A DNA stretch of 64,000 nt from Sphingopyxis sp. OPL5 (GTDB lineage: Bacteria; Pseudomonadota; Alphaproteobacteria; Sphingomonadales; Sphingomonadaceae), in NCBI RefSeq assembly GCF_003797775.2, contig NZ_CP060725.1:3838001-3902000 (forward strand). The letters are read 5' to 3'. The notes beneath the pieces are model-generated. The model did no database searches, was not told the DNA's origin, and saw nothing but the letters and a program-made list of their open reading frames with translations. This document shows positions 50,285-60,108 of this stretch, piece by piece (position 1 is the stretch's first letter; every line of letters starts with the position of its first letter). Both the position numbers and the translations under genes were made by a program.

Positions 50285-51691
50285 ATGTCGCGTTCCCGGG
50301 AGTCCCTCTTCGATCGTTGGTTTCTGGCGATTTTCCTGATCGCCATCCTGCTGTTCGGCGGGTCGGCCCGCGTCGACAGCGTCGGGCTGGTGATCGTGCG
50401 CACGCTGGCGATCGTCGCGATCGCGATTGCTCTTCCCTATTGGGTTGAGGAGCGCGGGCGTGACCGGCTGCAACGCTGCCGCCCGCTGCTGCTGCTCCTC
50501 GCCGCCACCGCGGGATGGATGCTGATCCAGATCATCCCGCTGCCCGCCGGCCTTTGGTCGGCGCTGCCCGGCCATGGCGAACTCGCGTCGCGGATGACCG
50601 CCGCCGGGGTCGAGATCGGCTGGCGCCCGCTGGCGCTGTCGCCGGGCCGCGCGATCCATTCGCTGCTCGACCTGCTGGTCCCGCTGGCGGTCGTGCTGCT
50701 GGTCGGGCGCACGTCCGACCAGGATTTGCGGCAACTGCCGCTGCGCCTGCTCGCCTTCCTCGGCGTCGCGGCGGTGTTCGGCGTGCTGCAATTGCTCGGC
50801 GGTGAGGGCGCGCCTTATTTCCACCGCATAACCAACACCGGCGCCGCGGTGGGCTTTTTCGCCAACCGCAACCATCATGCGGTGCTACTCGCGCTCTATT
50901 GGCCGCTGCTGCTGTGGTACGTCCATGGCCGCGCCGATCGCGCCGGCAGCCACGCCGCAACCCTGCTCGGCGTGCTCGGCGGGGTGGCGATGATGCTCGC
51001 GATCATGGCGACCGGCTCGCGCGCCGGCCTAGCCATCGGCGGCGTCAGCTTCCTCGTCACCAGCATCTTGCTCTACCGGATGCGCAGCGCCGCGGTCGGC
51101 ACCGAATCGGCGGCAAAGATCGTGCGGCTCACGCTGATCGCGTCGATCGCCGGAACGCTCGCCGGTGCGGCGGCGATGCTGTTGTTCGGGGCTGGTTTCA
51201 TGGATCGGCTCGACCAGAGCGACGTGGTCGCAGACCTGCGTTTCGCGGTCCTTCCGACGCTCAACGCGATGATCTGGCACTATGCGCCGTTCGGCGGCGG
51301 TTTTGGCAGTTTCGAGGCGGCGTACAAGATCGTCGAACCGGTCAACCTCCTGTCGCTGCAATATCTGAACCACGCCCATAACGACTATCTCGAGCTGTTG
51401 ATCGACGGCGGATTTCCCGCGCTTCTGCTGCTGGTCGGCTGGGGCGTGATCGTCTGGCGCGCGGCGAAGCGCGGTTGGCAGCACGAGCAGTCGGCGCCGA
51501 CCGACCGCATCGGAATCCTCGTATCGCTGATGATGCTGGCGATTTTCGCGGCCGCCAGCCTGGTCGATTATCCGCTGCGGACGCCCGCGCTCGCCGCGAT
51601 GGCGACGCTTGCCACGGTGCTCGTCTATCGTCGCCCCGACATCCCCAGCGCGCGCCGCAAGGGGCAAAAGACCTCCGCCGGTTTCCGCTGA
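50285..51691 (+). CDS. O-antigen ligase / Wzy-like membrane polymerase
   Basis: A 468-aa polytopic membrane protein with roughly ten to twelve hydrophobic helices. The large extracytoplasmic loop and the GFFANRNHHAVLLAL and TGSRAGLAIGG segments are those of the WaaL/Wzy superfamily. The last loop has NHAHNDYLELLIDGGFPALL, a conserved histidine-bearing pattern. It either joins polysaccharide to a lipid acceptor or polymerises repeat units. Position before wza and wzc in an exopolysaccharide locus favours polymerisation. Confidence 0.85.
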   Translation: MSRSRESLFDRWFLAIFLIAILLFGGSARVDSVGLVIVRTLAIVAIAIALPYWVEERGRDRLQRCRPLLLLLAATAGWMLIQIIPLPAGLWSALPGHGELASRMTAAGVEIGWRPLALSPGRAIHSLLDLLVPLAVVLLVGRTSDQDLRQLPLRLLAFLGVAAVFGVLQLLGGEGAPYFHRITNTGAAVGFFANRNHHAVLLALYWPLLLWYVHGRADRAGSHAATLLGVLGGVAMMLAIMATGSRAGLAIGGVSFLVTSILLYRMRSAAVGTESAAKIVRLTLIASIAGTLAGAAAMLLFGAGFMDRLDQSDVVADLRFAVLPTLNAMIWHYAPFGGGFGSFEAAYKIVEPVNLLSLQYLNHAHNDYLELLIDGGFPALLLLVGWGVIVWRAAKRGWQHEQSAPTDRIGILVSLMMLAIFAAASLVDYPLRTPALAAMATLATVLVYRRPDIPSARRKGQKTSAGFR

Positions 51692-51788
51692 ACCGATGCT
51701 GCGTTGCGACATAGGTTTGATTTTGCGGTTTCCTTTGCGGGGTGGGCGGGCTAGTCCCCTCAGGACATAAAAAAGGGATGATGTTTCG

Positions 51789-52499
51789 GTGAACTTTCGT
51801 TTGGCTATCGCTAGCCTGACCGCCGCCTGCCTGTTGGCCGGCTGTGGCGGTCGCCCGCAGCTCACGAGCACCCAGACGCTCCAGGTCATGGACGGCAATG
51901 CGCTGCCCGCGCCAACCGGGAACGACCTCGTCGGTGAGACGCGTCCCTATCTGATCGGCCCGTTCGACCGGCTCAGCGTCGACGTCTATGGCGTCCCCGA
52001 CCTCAGCAAGCAGGTGCAGACCGACGCTGCGGGGATGATCCAGTTGCCGCTGGTCGGACAGATCAAGGCATCGAACCAGACGAGCGCCGAACTCGCCGAG
52101 GCGATCGAGCAAAAGCTCACGCGCTTCGTTCGCCGCCCCGATGTCAGCGTCAACGTCACCGAATCGGTCAGCCAGGTGCTGACGGTCGAGGGACAGGTGG
52201 CGCAGCCGGGCCTGTATCCGGTGGTCGGCAAGATGTCGCTGATCCGCGCCGTCGCGCTCGCCAAGGGGACGACCGAATTCGCCAAGCTCGACGATGTGGT
52301 GATCTTTCGCACCGTCGGCGGGCAACGCATGGCCGCGCTCTACAATCTGAAAGCCATCCGGACCGGCGTGTATGACGATCCCGAAGTCTTTGCCAACGAC
52401 GTCGTCGTGGTCGGCGATTCGCCAGGGCGCCGCCTGTTCAAGGACATCTTGGCGACCACACCGCTGCTGGTCTCGCCGATCGTAGCTCTCATCAAGTAA
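51789..52499 (+). CDS. wza: Polysaccharide export lipoprotein (Wza-like)
   Basis: It begins at a GTG after an A-rich stretch, giving 236 aa. A lipobox CLLAGCGG (Cys19) marks an outer-membrane lipoprotein. Poly_export and SLBB domains follow: YLIGPFDRLSVDVYGVPDLS, QLPLVGQIKASNQT and LTVEGQVAQPGLYPVVG. Wza-type octamers form the outer-membrane export channel. It is smaller than E. coli Wza. It is 27 bases ahead of the wzc gene. Confidence 0.93.
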   Translation: MNFRLAIASLTAACLLAGCGGRPQLTSTQTLQVMDGNALPAPTGNDLVGETRPYLIGPFDRLSVDVYGVPDLSKQVQTDAAGMIQLPLVGQIKASNQTSAELAEAIEQKLTRFVRRPDVSVNVTESVSQVLTVEGQVAQPGLYPVVGKMSLIRAVALAKGTTEFAKLDDVVIFRTVGGQRMAALYNLKAIRTGVYDDPEVFANDVVVVGDSPGRRLFKDILATTPLLVSPIVALIK

Positions 52500-52525
52500 G
52501 ATTTGCAGGAAGTTCGACTCGCTCC

Positions 52526-54748
52526 ATGACCGACGCAACCCCCAAATCCCAGCCGTTGCCCGTGCCAGCAAGCCAGACCGCCGAAGGCGATCAGGGGCGG
52601 CAGGCCGGCGGCTTCGCGACGGCGATGCCGTGGATCCTGCAATATTGGCGCGTCGCGCTGCGCTGGAAATGGGTGATCATCGGCACGATCATCGCCTGCC
52701 TGATCGGCGGCGCGGTCTACACCATGCTCGCCCAGCGCATCTATACCGCGAACGCACGGATCGAGGTTTCGCGTACCGAATCCAAGGTGCTCAACATGAG
52801 CGGCGTCGAGCCCGAACGGGGCGGCCGCGTCGAGCAGGAATTCTATCAGACGCAGTATAACTTGCTGCGCGCCCGTTCGCAGGCCGCGCGCGTCGCCAAA
52901 AGCCTGAACCTGGCGCGAGACCCGACCTTCCTGGCAGCCTTTGGCGGCAAGGCGCCGCCATCGTCGCTGCGCGTGATGTCGAAGGCCGAACTCGATGCCG
53001 CGACCCGCGGCGTCGCCTCGGTGCTCGGCAGCATGGTCCAGATAAAGCCGGTCATCGGATCGGCGCTGGTCGACATCTCGGTGTCGACCCCCAACCCCGA
53101 ATTGTCGGCGAAGATCGCCAACAGCTGGGCCGAGAATTTCATCGCCGGCAATCTCGAGCGCCGCTATGATTCCGCGTCCTACGCACGCCGGTTCCTCGAG
53201 GATCAGCTGCAGCAGACCAAAGCCAAGATGGAAGAGGCCGAGCGCGAGATGATGAGCTATGCCGAACGGCAGGGCATCCTCACCATCGCGCAGTCGGACA
53301 GCAGCGACCCGAAGGCACCGACCGTCGAACGTTCGATCATGGCCACGGACCTGGTCGCGCTGAACGATGCGCTCAATAAGGCGACGATCGAACGGATCGC
53401 CGCCGAGAGCGCGTTGAAGGCCGCAACCGGACAGGCCTCCGCCCTCGCCAGCGGGAGCGCCAGCGTCGCCGGCCTGCGCCAACGCAAGGCGGACCTGCAA
53501 TCCGAATATGCCAAGCTGATGGTGATATTCCAGCCCGACTACCCGCCGGCGCAGGCGCTCGACCGCCAGATCAAGGAAGTCGACCGGGCGATCAACGCCG
53601 AGCAGAACCAGGTCGGCGGATCGAACGTCGCGACCGCGCGCGCCGCCTATACGGCCGCAGCCGCCCGCGAAGAGGAACTGCGCTCGCGCGTGTCGGGGAC
53701 CAAGGTCAATCTGGTCGATGAACGTCGCCGCAGTGTCCAGTACGGCATCCTGCAGCGCGAGGTCGACACCAACCGCGAACTTTATGACGGCCTGCTCCAG
53801 CGCTACAAGGAAGTCGGAATCGCCGGCGGCGTCGGCACGAACAATGTCGCGATCGTCGATCGCGCGCTGGTCCCCGGCGTGCCGTCGAGCCCGCGGCTGA
53901 CGAGCAACATGTTCACCGCGCTGCTGATCGGCCTTGCGCTTGCCGCGCTGCTGACGATCATCCTCGCCCAGATCGACACCACGGTCCGCGACCCCGCCGA
54001 AGCACAGGAAGTCACCGACCTCCCGCTGCTCGGCGTCATTCCGGATACCGACAACGAACTGGCCATCGAGGAGGTGCGCGATCGCAAGTCGTCGCAGTCC
54101 GAAGCCTATCTGTCGGTCCAGACCGCGCTGCGCTTCTCGACTACCACCGGCGTCCCGCGCTCGCTCATGTGCACTTCGACGCGCAAGGGCGAAGGCAAAT
54201 CGACCTCTTCCTATGCGCTGGCGCTATCGCTCCATCGCATCGGACGCAGCGCGATCATCGTCGATTGCGATCTGCGCTCGCCGTCGGTCCACCGCCTCGC
54301 CGGTGTCGCCAATGGCGCGGGGACGAGCAATTTCCTGTCGGGCAACAACGACATCATGGCGATGATCCATCACGACGAACAGGATGGCCTGCCCTTCATC
54401 ACCGCCGGCCCGATGCCGCCGAACGCGGCCGAACTGCTGTCGAGCGATCGCATCGCCGACCTGGTCGCGGCGCTGGGCCAGCATTTCCAGCACGTCGTGC
54501 TCGACGCGCCGCCGGTCCTCGGCCTTGCCGACTCGCCGTTGCTGGCGAGCAAGGTCGAAGGCGTCGTCTATTGCGTCGAGGCCGAAGGCGCCCGAACCAA
54601 TGCGATCCGTTATTCGCTCGCACGCCTGCGCGCCGCCGGAGCGACCTTGCTCGGTGTCGTGCTGACCAAGTTCGACGAAAAGCGGGCCTATTACGGCTAT
54701 GGTTATGAATATGGGTACGGCTATGCCGACACGCAGCCGGGTGAATAG
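52526..54748 (+). CDS. wzc: Wzc-like polysaccharide co-polymerase and BY-kinase
   Basis: A 740-aa protein with an N-terminal Wzz domain between two membrane helices (about 40-60 and 475-495) and a long coiled-coil periplasmic part, then a GNVR-type segment. The cytosolic kinase has Walker A TRKGEGKSTSS (K558), Walker A' IIVDCDLRSP and Walker B VVLDAPPVLGLAD. The tail has nine tyrosines interleaved with glycines (YYGYGYEYGYGYADTQ), the autophosphorylation cluster. It sets chain length and export activity of the polymer through phosphorylation cycles. Confidence 0.95.
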   Translation: MTDATPKSQPLPVPASQTAEGDQGRQAGGFATAMPWILQYWRVALRWKWVIIGTIIACLIGGAVYTMLAQRIYTANARIEVSRTESKVLNMSGVEPERGGRVEQEFYQTQYNLLRARSQAARVAKSLNLARDPTFLAAFGGKAPPSSLRVMSKAELDAATRGVASVLGSMVQIKPVIGSALVDISVSTPNPELSAKIANSWAENFIAGNLERRYDSASYARRFLEDQLQQTKAKMEEAEREMMSYAERQGILTIAQSDSSDPKAPTVERSIMATDLVALNDALNKATIERIAAESALKAATGQASALASGSASVAGLRQRKADLQSEYAKLMVIFQPDYPPAQALDRQIKEVDRAINAEQNQVGGSNVATARAAYTAAAAREEELRSRVSGTKVNLVDERRRSVQYGILQREVDTNRELYDGLLQRYKEVGIAGGVGTNNVAIVDRALVPGVPSSPRLTSNMFTALLIGLALAALLTIILAQIDTTVRDPAEAQEVTDLPLLGVIPDTDNELAIEEVRDRKSSQSEAYLSVQTALRFSTTTGVPRSLMCTSTRKGEGKSTSSYALALSLHRIGRSAIIVDCDLRSPSVHRLAGVANGAGTSNFLSGNNDIMAMIHHDEQDGLPFITAGPMPPNAAELLSSDRIADLVAALGQHFQHVVLDAPPVLGLADSPLLASKVEGVVYCVEAEGARTNAIRYSLARLRAAGATLLGVVLTKFDEKRAYYGYGYEYGYGYADTQPGE

Positions 54749-56000
54749 GGTCGCAGTCGGGGGCAGGAAAATCGGTGGATCGGGCGCGCGTCATGTCTCG
54801 CGCCTGCCGGGCCGGGGTGTCCTCCTCTATGGCGCCGCGGTGCTCGTGGTCTGGCTGCTGGTCACGACGTTCACCGCGTCGTCGGTCATGGCGGTCTACA
54901 GCCCGGCGCGCGCGCTGACGCTCAATCCGTTCAATGCCACCGTCAAGGCGCAGATGGCGAGCGACCTCGTCTATGCCACCGGCGACGCGAGCCAGACCGG
55001 CGCGGCGGCAAAGCTGAGCCGCGAGGCGCTCGACGGTAACCCGATGCTGCCCGCGGCCTATCGCATGATCGGCCTCGACAACGCGCGCCATGGCAAGCCG
55101 GTGAAACCCGCGATCATGGCCGCGACCTATCTTACGCGGCGCGACTATGTCGCCAATCTGTGGCTGATCGAGGATGCCGTGAAACGCGGCCGCATGGATC
55201 AGGCGATGACCGACGTCGACGCCTCGCTGCGCACCTCGCGCCGCGGCCAGGCGCTGCTGTTCCCGATCCTGTCGAAGGCGATAGCCGAACCCGAAATGAA
55301 GCCGCAGTTCGTGCGGCTGTTTCGTCCGGCGCCCGACTGGCTGCCCAGCTTCCTGAGCTATTATATCGGGACCAAGCAGAAGGCGGTGCCGCTCGCGCAG
55401 GTCATCCTGTCGGTGCGCAAGGATCTGCCGCCCAGTTTTGGCGAACTCGACCGGACGCTGATCAGCATGATGGTCGTCCAGCATGATTTCGACGCCGCGC
55501 GCGCCTATGAGCGCCAGATCGCGGGCGCCGGGCCGAAAGCCGACACGTCGATCGTCCATCACGGCCGCTTTCAGGAGGAAGGCCCCTACCCGCCGATCGA
55601 CTGGCATCTGATCCGCGAATCGGCCTATGGCTCGGACATCGCCAAGGACGCGAAGGGCAACCGGCTCGTCGTCGTGTCCGACGAGGAACGGCCCAATCTG
55701 GTCGCGCGCCAGCTCATCCAGTTGACCCCCGGCAGCTATCGTTTCGCCACGCGCGGCAGGCTGGTGACCAGCAACGACGATGCGTCGGCGGTCTGGCAGG
55801 TCGCCTGCGCCGAACAGGACAAGTCGGGCGTGTTCGCAAGCATCAAATATGCGCGCGGCGTTGCAGCGGATCCCGTCGACTTCAGCGTCCCGAGCGGCGG
55901 TTGCCGCAACTATTGGGTCGGCCTGATCGTCGCGGGCGGTTTCGGTACCTCGGCGCTGCAGGCGGAGTTTCAGCAAGTCGACCTTCAGCCGGTCCGCTGA
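54723..56000 (+). CDS. Hypothetical membrane-anchored TPR-like protein of EPS locus
   Basis: Its start is uncertain: ATG at 54723 (425 aa, overlapping wzc by 26 bases) or GTG at 54741. One membrane helix (LLYGAAVLVVWLLVTTFTAS) near the N-terminus anchors the protein. A helical, repeat-like domain follows, with the phrase LTLNPFNATVKAQMASDLVYA near the beginning and a beta-rich C-terminal domain with cysteines in WQVACAEQD and SGGCRNYWVG. I recognise no named family. Position between wzc and a methyltransferase suggests a polymerisation or secretion accessory in the periplasm. Confidence 0.7.
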   Translation: MPTRSRVNRVAVGGRKIGGSGARHVSRLPGRGVLLYGAAVLVVWLLVTTFTASSVMAVYSPARALTLNPFNATVKAQMASDLVYATGDASQTGAAAKLSREALDGNPMLPAAYRMIGLDNARHGKPVKPAIMAATYLTRRDYVANLWLIEDAVKRGRMDQAMTDVDASLRTSRRGQALLFPILSKAIAEPEMKPQFVRLFRPAPDWLPSFLSYYIGTKQKAVPLAQVILSVRKDLPPSFGELDRTLISMMVVQHDFDAARAYERQIAGAGPKADTSIVHHGRFQEEGPYPPIDWHLIRESAYGSDIAKDAKGNRLVVVSDEERPNLVARQLIQLTPGSYRFATRGRLVTSNDDASAVWQVACAEQDKSGVFASIKYARGVAADPVDFSVPSGGCRNYWVGLIVAGGFGTSALQAEFQQVDLQPVR

Positions 56001-56031
56001 TGGCGGCCTCAACATCGGGAAACGATGCACG

Positions 56032-56892
56032 ATGAGCGGTTTTTCGCCGGCGCGGCTTGTCCGCTATGCGATGGCACACCCGATCGGCGAGCGGCAGCGG
56101 CTGCGCACCCTTGCGCGGATCGCGCGATGGCAGCTCAGTGCCCGGCTGCTCGGCGGACCGCGCGTCCATTCGTGGGTCGGCGGTAGCCGGCTCGTCGTCG
56201 AACGCGGGATGACCGGCGCGACCGGCAACGTCTATTTCGGGCTGCACGAGTTCGCCGACATGGGCTTCGTGCTCCATATGTTGCGTGCCGACGACCTGTT
56301 CGTCGATATCGGCGCCAATATCGGCAGCTTCACGATCCTCGCCGCCAAGGTTGCGGGCGCCCGCGTGATCGCGTTCGAACCCGACACCAACACGGTCGCG
56401 ACGCTGGCGCGCAACATCGACGCCAATGGCGTCGGCGGCCAGGTCGAAGTGCACACGAGCGCGCTCGGCGACCGCGAACAGGAGCTATGGTTCACCAGCG
56501 GCATGGACACGATCAACCATGTCGCCGACGCCGATACCCCGGGCGCGGTGCGCGTCCATGGCACGACGCTCGACACGGTGCTGGCGGGCCGCGTGCCCCT
56601 GCTCATCAAGATCGACGTCGAGGGCCATGAACCCGCTGTCATCGCGGGCGCGCCGAAGACCCTGGCTTCACCGCAGTTGCAGGCGGTCGAGGTCGAAACG
56701 GTGACACAGGACATCGCCGACCTGCTGGCGGGCCATGGCTTCGTGCAGCGCCACTATGACCCGTTCACCCGGCGGCTTTCGTCGACCCCGGTTCACGCCG
56801 CGAACAACAGCCTCTATGTCCGCGACGAGGCGCTTGTGGCGCAGCGGCTGCAAAGCGCGCCGCCGGTCGATGTCTACGGAATCGCCGTCTAG
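56032..56892 (+). CDS. FkbM-family methyltransferase
   Basis: A 286-aa protein with the SAM-binding motif DLFVDIGANIGSFTILAAK (about 85-103), followed by VIAFEPDTNTVATLARNI and the FkbM phrase LIKIDVEGHEPAVIAGA. These enzymes O-methylate sugars or polyketides, here probably a hydroxyl of the repeat unit in the cytosol. It starts 31 bases after the upstream membrane protein in the same operon. Confidence 0.93.
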   Translation: MSGFSPARLVRYAMAHPIGERQRLRTLARIARWQLSARLLGGPRVHSWVGGSRLVVERGMTGATGNVYFGLHEFADMGFVLHMLRADDLFVDIGANIGSFTILAAKVAGARVIAFEPDTNTVATLARNIDANGVGGQVEVHTSALGDREQELWFTSGMDTINHVADADTPGAVRVHGTTLDTVLAGRVPLLIKIDVEGHEPAVIAGAPKTLASPQLQAVEVETVTQDIADLLAGHGFVQRHYDPFTRRLSSTPVHAANNSLYVRDEALVAQRLQSAPPVDVYGIAV

Positions 56893-56912
56893 GCATCCGG
56901 CGATCACACGCG

Positions 56913-58046
56913 ATGAAAATCCTATATATCCAATATGCCAACCCCGGCGGTTTTCCTGCGGCGATGCGCGCCGGGCGGCTGTGGCGCCGCGACGGGCACG
57001 AGGTCCGCTATCTCGGCGTCGGGTTCGGCGAGAGCGACCCGCTTGCGGTCGCCGACGATCTTTCGGATGCCTGTGACTGGGTGTATTTCGGGCGCCTGAC
57101 CCCGCTGCGTTTCGCCGCAAAGGCAGCCGCTCTGGTGCGGCGCTGGAAGCCCGACTGGCTCTATATCGCCGACGCGACCGCGGCGCTGCTCTGCGCACCG
57201 GTCCGTGCGTTTCATCGCGGCGGCATCGTTTATCACGAGCATGACTCGCCGGTCGAAGGCGCGTCGGCGCGGCTGCGGGCAGAGTGGGCCGGGCGCAAGG
57301 CGATGGCGCGCCGCGCCGACGCCGTCGTGCTGCCCAACGCCGACCGAGCGGCACTGCTGGCGCGCGACGCCGGGCTGCCCGCGGGACGCGCGCCGATCGT
57401 CGCCTGGAACACTCCCTGCCGCGACGAGGTCGGGCCGCCGCGCGCCATCGCCGCCGAAGGCCCGGTACGTGTCGTCTATGCCGGGTCGATCAATATCCAC
57501 CGCGTCCCCTTCGCGCTGGTCGACGCGCTGGCCGCGGTGCCGAACATCGAACTGACGGTGATCGGATATGAGACCGTGTCGTCGCGCGGCCATTGCGACC
57601 GCCTCCGCGCCCATGCCGAAACGCGGGGCTGTGCGGATCGGCTGCTGTTCCGCGGCGCGATGCCCTATCACGAACTGCTCGGCGCATTGCAGGGCTATGA
57701 CGTCACCTTTGCGGCGCTGCCGCTCGATGCCTTCGAAGTCAATTTGCGCTACATGGCCGGGGCCTCGAACAAGACCTTCGACGCGATCGGCCAGGGACAG
57801 GCGCTCGTCGTCGGGCCGGGCGCCGACTGGCACGCGATGTTCGTCGAGCCGGGTTATGCGGTTGCCTGCGACCCCGCCGACGCGGCATCGATCGCCGAGG
57901 CGTTCCGGAAGCTTGGCGGCGACCGCGACGCGGTGCGCGCGATGGGCGAAGCCGCACGCCAGCGGATGATCGCCGAATGGGCCTATGAAGAGCAATTCGC
58001 GCCGGTGCTGCGGATCATGACGCGGACCCGCGGGGGCGCATCGTGA
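56913..58046 (+). CDS. Glycosyltransferase (GT-B, family-4-like)
   Basis: A 377-aa GT-B enzyme opening MKILYIQYANPGGFPAAMRA. It has VVLPNADRAALLARDAGLP as the hinge acceptor-sugar segment, RVVYAGSINIHRVPFALVDA and a MPYHELLGALQGYD phrase. The glutamate site of nucleotide-sugar binding is near GASNKTFDAIGQGQALVVG. Substrate is not deducible. The stop overlaps the GTG start of the next glycosyltransferase (GTGA), so they are coupled. Confidence 0.85.
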   Translation: MKILYIQYANPGGFPAAMRAGRLWRRDGHEVRYLGVGFGESDPLAVADDLSDACDWVYFGRLTPLRFAAKAAALVRRWKPDWLYIADATAALLCAPVRAFHRGGIVYHEHDSPVEGASARLRAEWAGRKAMARRADAVVLPNADRAALLARDAGLPAGRAPIVAWNTPCRDEVGPPRAIAAEGPVRVVYAGSINIHRVPFALVDALAAVPNIELTVIGYETVSSRGHCDRLRAHAETRGCADRLLFRGAMPYHELLGALQGYDVTFAALPLDAFEVNLRYMAGASNKTFDAIGQGQALVVGPGADWHAMFVEPGYAVACDPADAASIAEAFRKLGGDRDAVRAMGEAARQRMIAEWAYEEQFAPVLRIMTRTRGGAS

Positions 58047-59059
58047 AGATCTTGACGCCGGTCAGCGGCAATCCCTGGGCAGTGCCCGATTGCTATTATC
58101 GCGGGCTGGTCCATGCCGGGGCCGATGTCGCTGCTTATGACATCGGCGAAGCGCCCGCCTCGCTGGCCGGGCGCATCCTGCTGCGCCTGCGACGGCTGGC
58201 AGGATCGGTAGCGGCGAAGACGCTCGAGCGTGCGGTCGCCGCCGAAAAACCCGACGTGCTGATCGTCTTCAAGGGCTTCGACTATCCCCCCGCCCTGCTC
58301 CGCAAAATCGCGGCGCGCGGTGTCCAGCTGGTCAACTACAACCCCGATCACCCCTTTCGCTTTTTCCTGTCGGGCGCGGGCAACGCGAATGTCCGCGACA
58401 GCATTCCGGCCTATCGGCTCTATTTCACCTATAGCGGCCCGATCGGGCGCGAAATGCGCGAGGCCTATCCGGACCTGCCGGTCGCCGTGCTGCCCTTCGG
58501 CCATGCGGTCGACGATGCGCTGCACGACGAACTCGCGAGCGAGCCCGAGGTGCTGCGCGGCTGTTTCAACGCCAATCCCGACGAGGATCGCGCGGCGGCG
58601 GTCCGGCTGCTCATCGAAAATGGCGTCGCGATGGACCTGTTCGGCTGGGGGTGGGAGAAGTTCCTGACCCCGGGGCCGATGCTCGGCATCTATCCGGTCG
58701 AGCGCGGCACCGACATGCTGCGCATCCTGCGGCGCTACCGGTTCCAGCTCAACATGTTCCGGCCGCACAACGAAGGCTCGCATAATCTGCGCAGCTTCGA
58801 AGTGCCGGCGGTCGGCGGCATATTGCTGGCGCCCGACAGCCCCGAGCATCGCGACTTCTTTGTGGCCGACCGCGACGCCTTTTATTTCGCCACCCCCGCC
58901 GAAATGCTGGCGAAGGCCCAGCGGCTGCTGGCGATGCCCGCCGCCGAGGCCGATGAAGTTCGGGCTTCGGCGCGGCGGCGGACGGTCGAAATCGAATCCC
59001 ATTTCGACGACCGCGCGCGCGCGATGCTGGCCGAAATTCGCCGGGTGATCACGGCATGA
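58043..59059 (+). CDS. CgeB-like glycosyltransferase
   Basis: A 338-aa protein starting at a GTG coupled to the previous gene. The segments GVQLVNYNPDHPFRFFLSG, YRLYFTYSGPIGREMREAYP and MLRILRRYRFQLNMFRPHNE, then SHNLRSFEVPAVGGILL, match the CgeB/spore-like glycosyltransferase pattern with an Arg/Glu nucleotide-sugar site. It is probably involved in extension of the same oligosaccharide. It ends overlapping the following glycosyltransferase by 4 bases. Confidence 0.8.
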   Translation: MKILTPVSGNPWAVPDCYYRGLVHAGADVAAYDIGEAPASLAGRILLRLRRLAGSVAAKTLERAVAAEKPDVLIVFKGFDYPPALLRKIAARGVQLVNYNPDHPFRFFLSGAGNANVRDSIPAYRLYFTYSGPIGREMREAYPDLPVAVLPFGHAVDDALHDELASEPEVLRGCFNANPDEDRAAAVRLLIENGVAMDLFGWGWEKFLTPGPMLGIYPVERGTDMLRILRRYRFQLNMFRPHNEGSHNLRSFEVPAVGGILLAPDSPEHRDFFVADRDAFYFATPAEMLAKAQRLLAMPAAEADEVRASARRRTVEIESHFDDRARAMLAEIRRVITA

Positions 59060-60108
59060 AGGTGCTGCTGCTCCTCAACGAAGATTATCAGGCGGCGAGC
59101 GGCATCGCGCAATATAATCGCAACGTCGCCGACGCGCTGCGCGGGATCGACGACGCCGAAATGCGGATCGTCTGCCGCGGGCGCATGGGCAGCGCCGCCG
59201 CCGACAAGGCGGTGTTCGGCGTGCAGGCGCTGTTCCACTGCCTCGTCTGGCGCCCCGACCTGATCTTTGTCGGCCATATCAACCTCGTCCCGCTGGTCAT
59301 CGGGATCGCGCGGCGTTTCGGCATCCCGGTCGTCCTCCCTGCGCATGGCATCGAAGTGTGGGACAAGCCGGGTCCCTCGCGGCTGCGCGCCACCGAACAG
59401 GTGACCGAAATCTGGCCGGTGAGCCGGACGACGCAGGACCGCATGCGCGACTGGATGCCGGGTGTGCCGATGCACATCGTCCACAATTGCGTCGAGCTGT
59501 CGGACTTCACCCCCGGCCCCCGGCCTGACTATCTGGTCGATCGTTACGGGCTGGCGGGCAAGAAAGTGGTGATGACGCTGGCGCGCCTGCCCGGATGGGA
59601 CCGGCACAAGGGCGTCGACGAGATGATCCAGGCGATGGCCGACCTCAAGGAGCGCCAGCCCGACCTGCGCTATCTCGTCGCCGGCGAGGGCCCCGACAAA
59701 CAGCGGCTGATCGATCTCGCCGCTGGACTGGGGGTCGCCGACACGGTGATCTTCGCCGGTTTCATCGACCGCGCCGAAAAGCTCGATCATTACCGGCTCG
59801 CCGATGCCTTCGCGATGCCCAGCCGCGGCGAGGGTTTCGGCATCGTCTTTCTCGAATCGCTGGCGTGCGGGGTGCCGGTGATGGGCAGCACGCTCGACGG
59901 CGGGCGCGACGCGCTGCTCGACGGCGAATTGGGTCTGCTGGTCGATCCGGGCGATCGCGCTGCGGTCGCGGCGGGGGTCGAGGCGGTGCTGACGGCGAAG
60001 GCGCCGCCGCGTGCGGCGCTTGACGTCTACAGCTTCGGCGCCTTTGCAAAGAGCATCGAGCAAGCGATGCGCGCGCTGATCGCCGGCACCCGCCTCGGAC
60101 GACCCTAG
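59056..60108 (+). CDS. Family-4 glycosyltransferase
   Basis: A 350-aa GT-B enzyme (MKVLLLLNEDYQAASGIAQY). Diagnostic parts are VMTLARLPGWDRHKGVDEMI, the nucleotide-sugar site SRGEGFGIVFLESLACGVPV (about 255-274) with the E-x7-E pattern, and GLLVDPGDRAAVAAGVEAVL. Retaining mechanism expected. Coupled to the genes on both sides (4-base overlap upstream, adjacent acyltransferase start downstream). Confidence 0.93.
   Translation: MKVLLLLNEDYQAASGIAQYNRNVADALRGIDDAEMRIVCRGRMGSAAADKAVFGVQALFHCLVWRPDLIFVGHINLVPLVIGIARRFGIPVVLPAHGIEVWDKPGPSRLRATEQVTEIWPVSRTTQDRMRDWMPGVPMHIVHNCVELSDFTPGPRPDYLVDRYGLAGKKVVMTLARLPGWDRHKGVDEMIQAMADLKERQPDLRYLVAGEGPDKQRLIDLAAGLGVADTVIFAGFIDRAEKLDHYRLADAFAMPSRGEGFGIVFLESLACGVPVMGSTLDGGRDALLDGELGLLVDPGDRAAVAAGVEAVLTAKAPPRAALDVYSFGAFAKSIEQAMRALIAGTRLGRP

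Noticed and set aside
54399..56030. 543-aa minus-strand open frame
   Set aside because: Antisense to wzc and the next gene; no recognisable motif.
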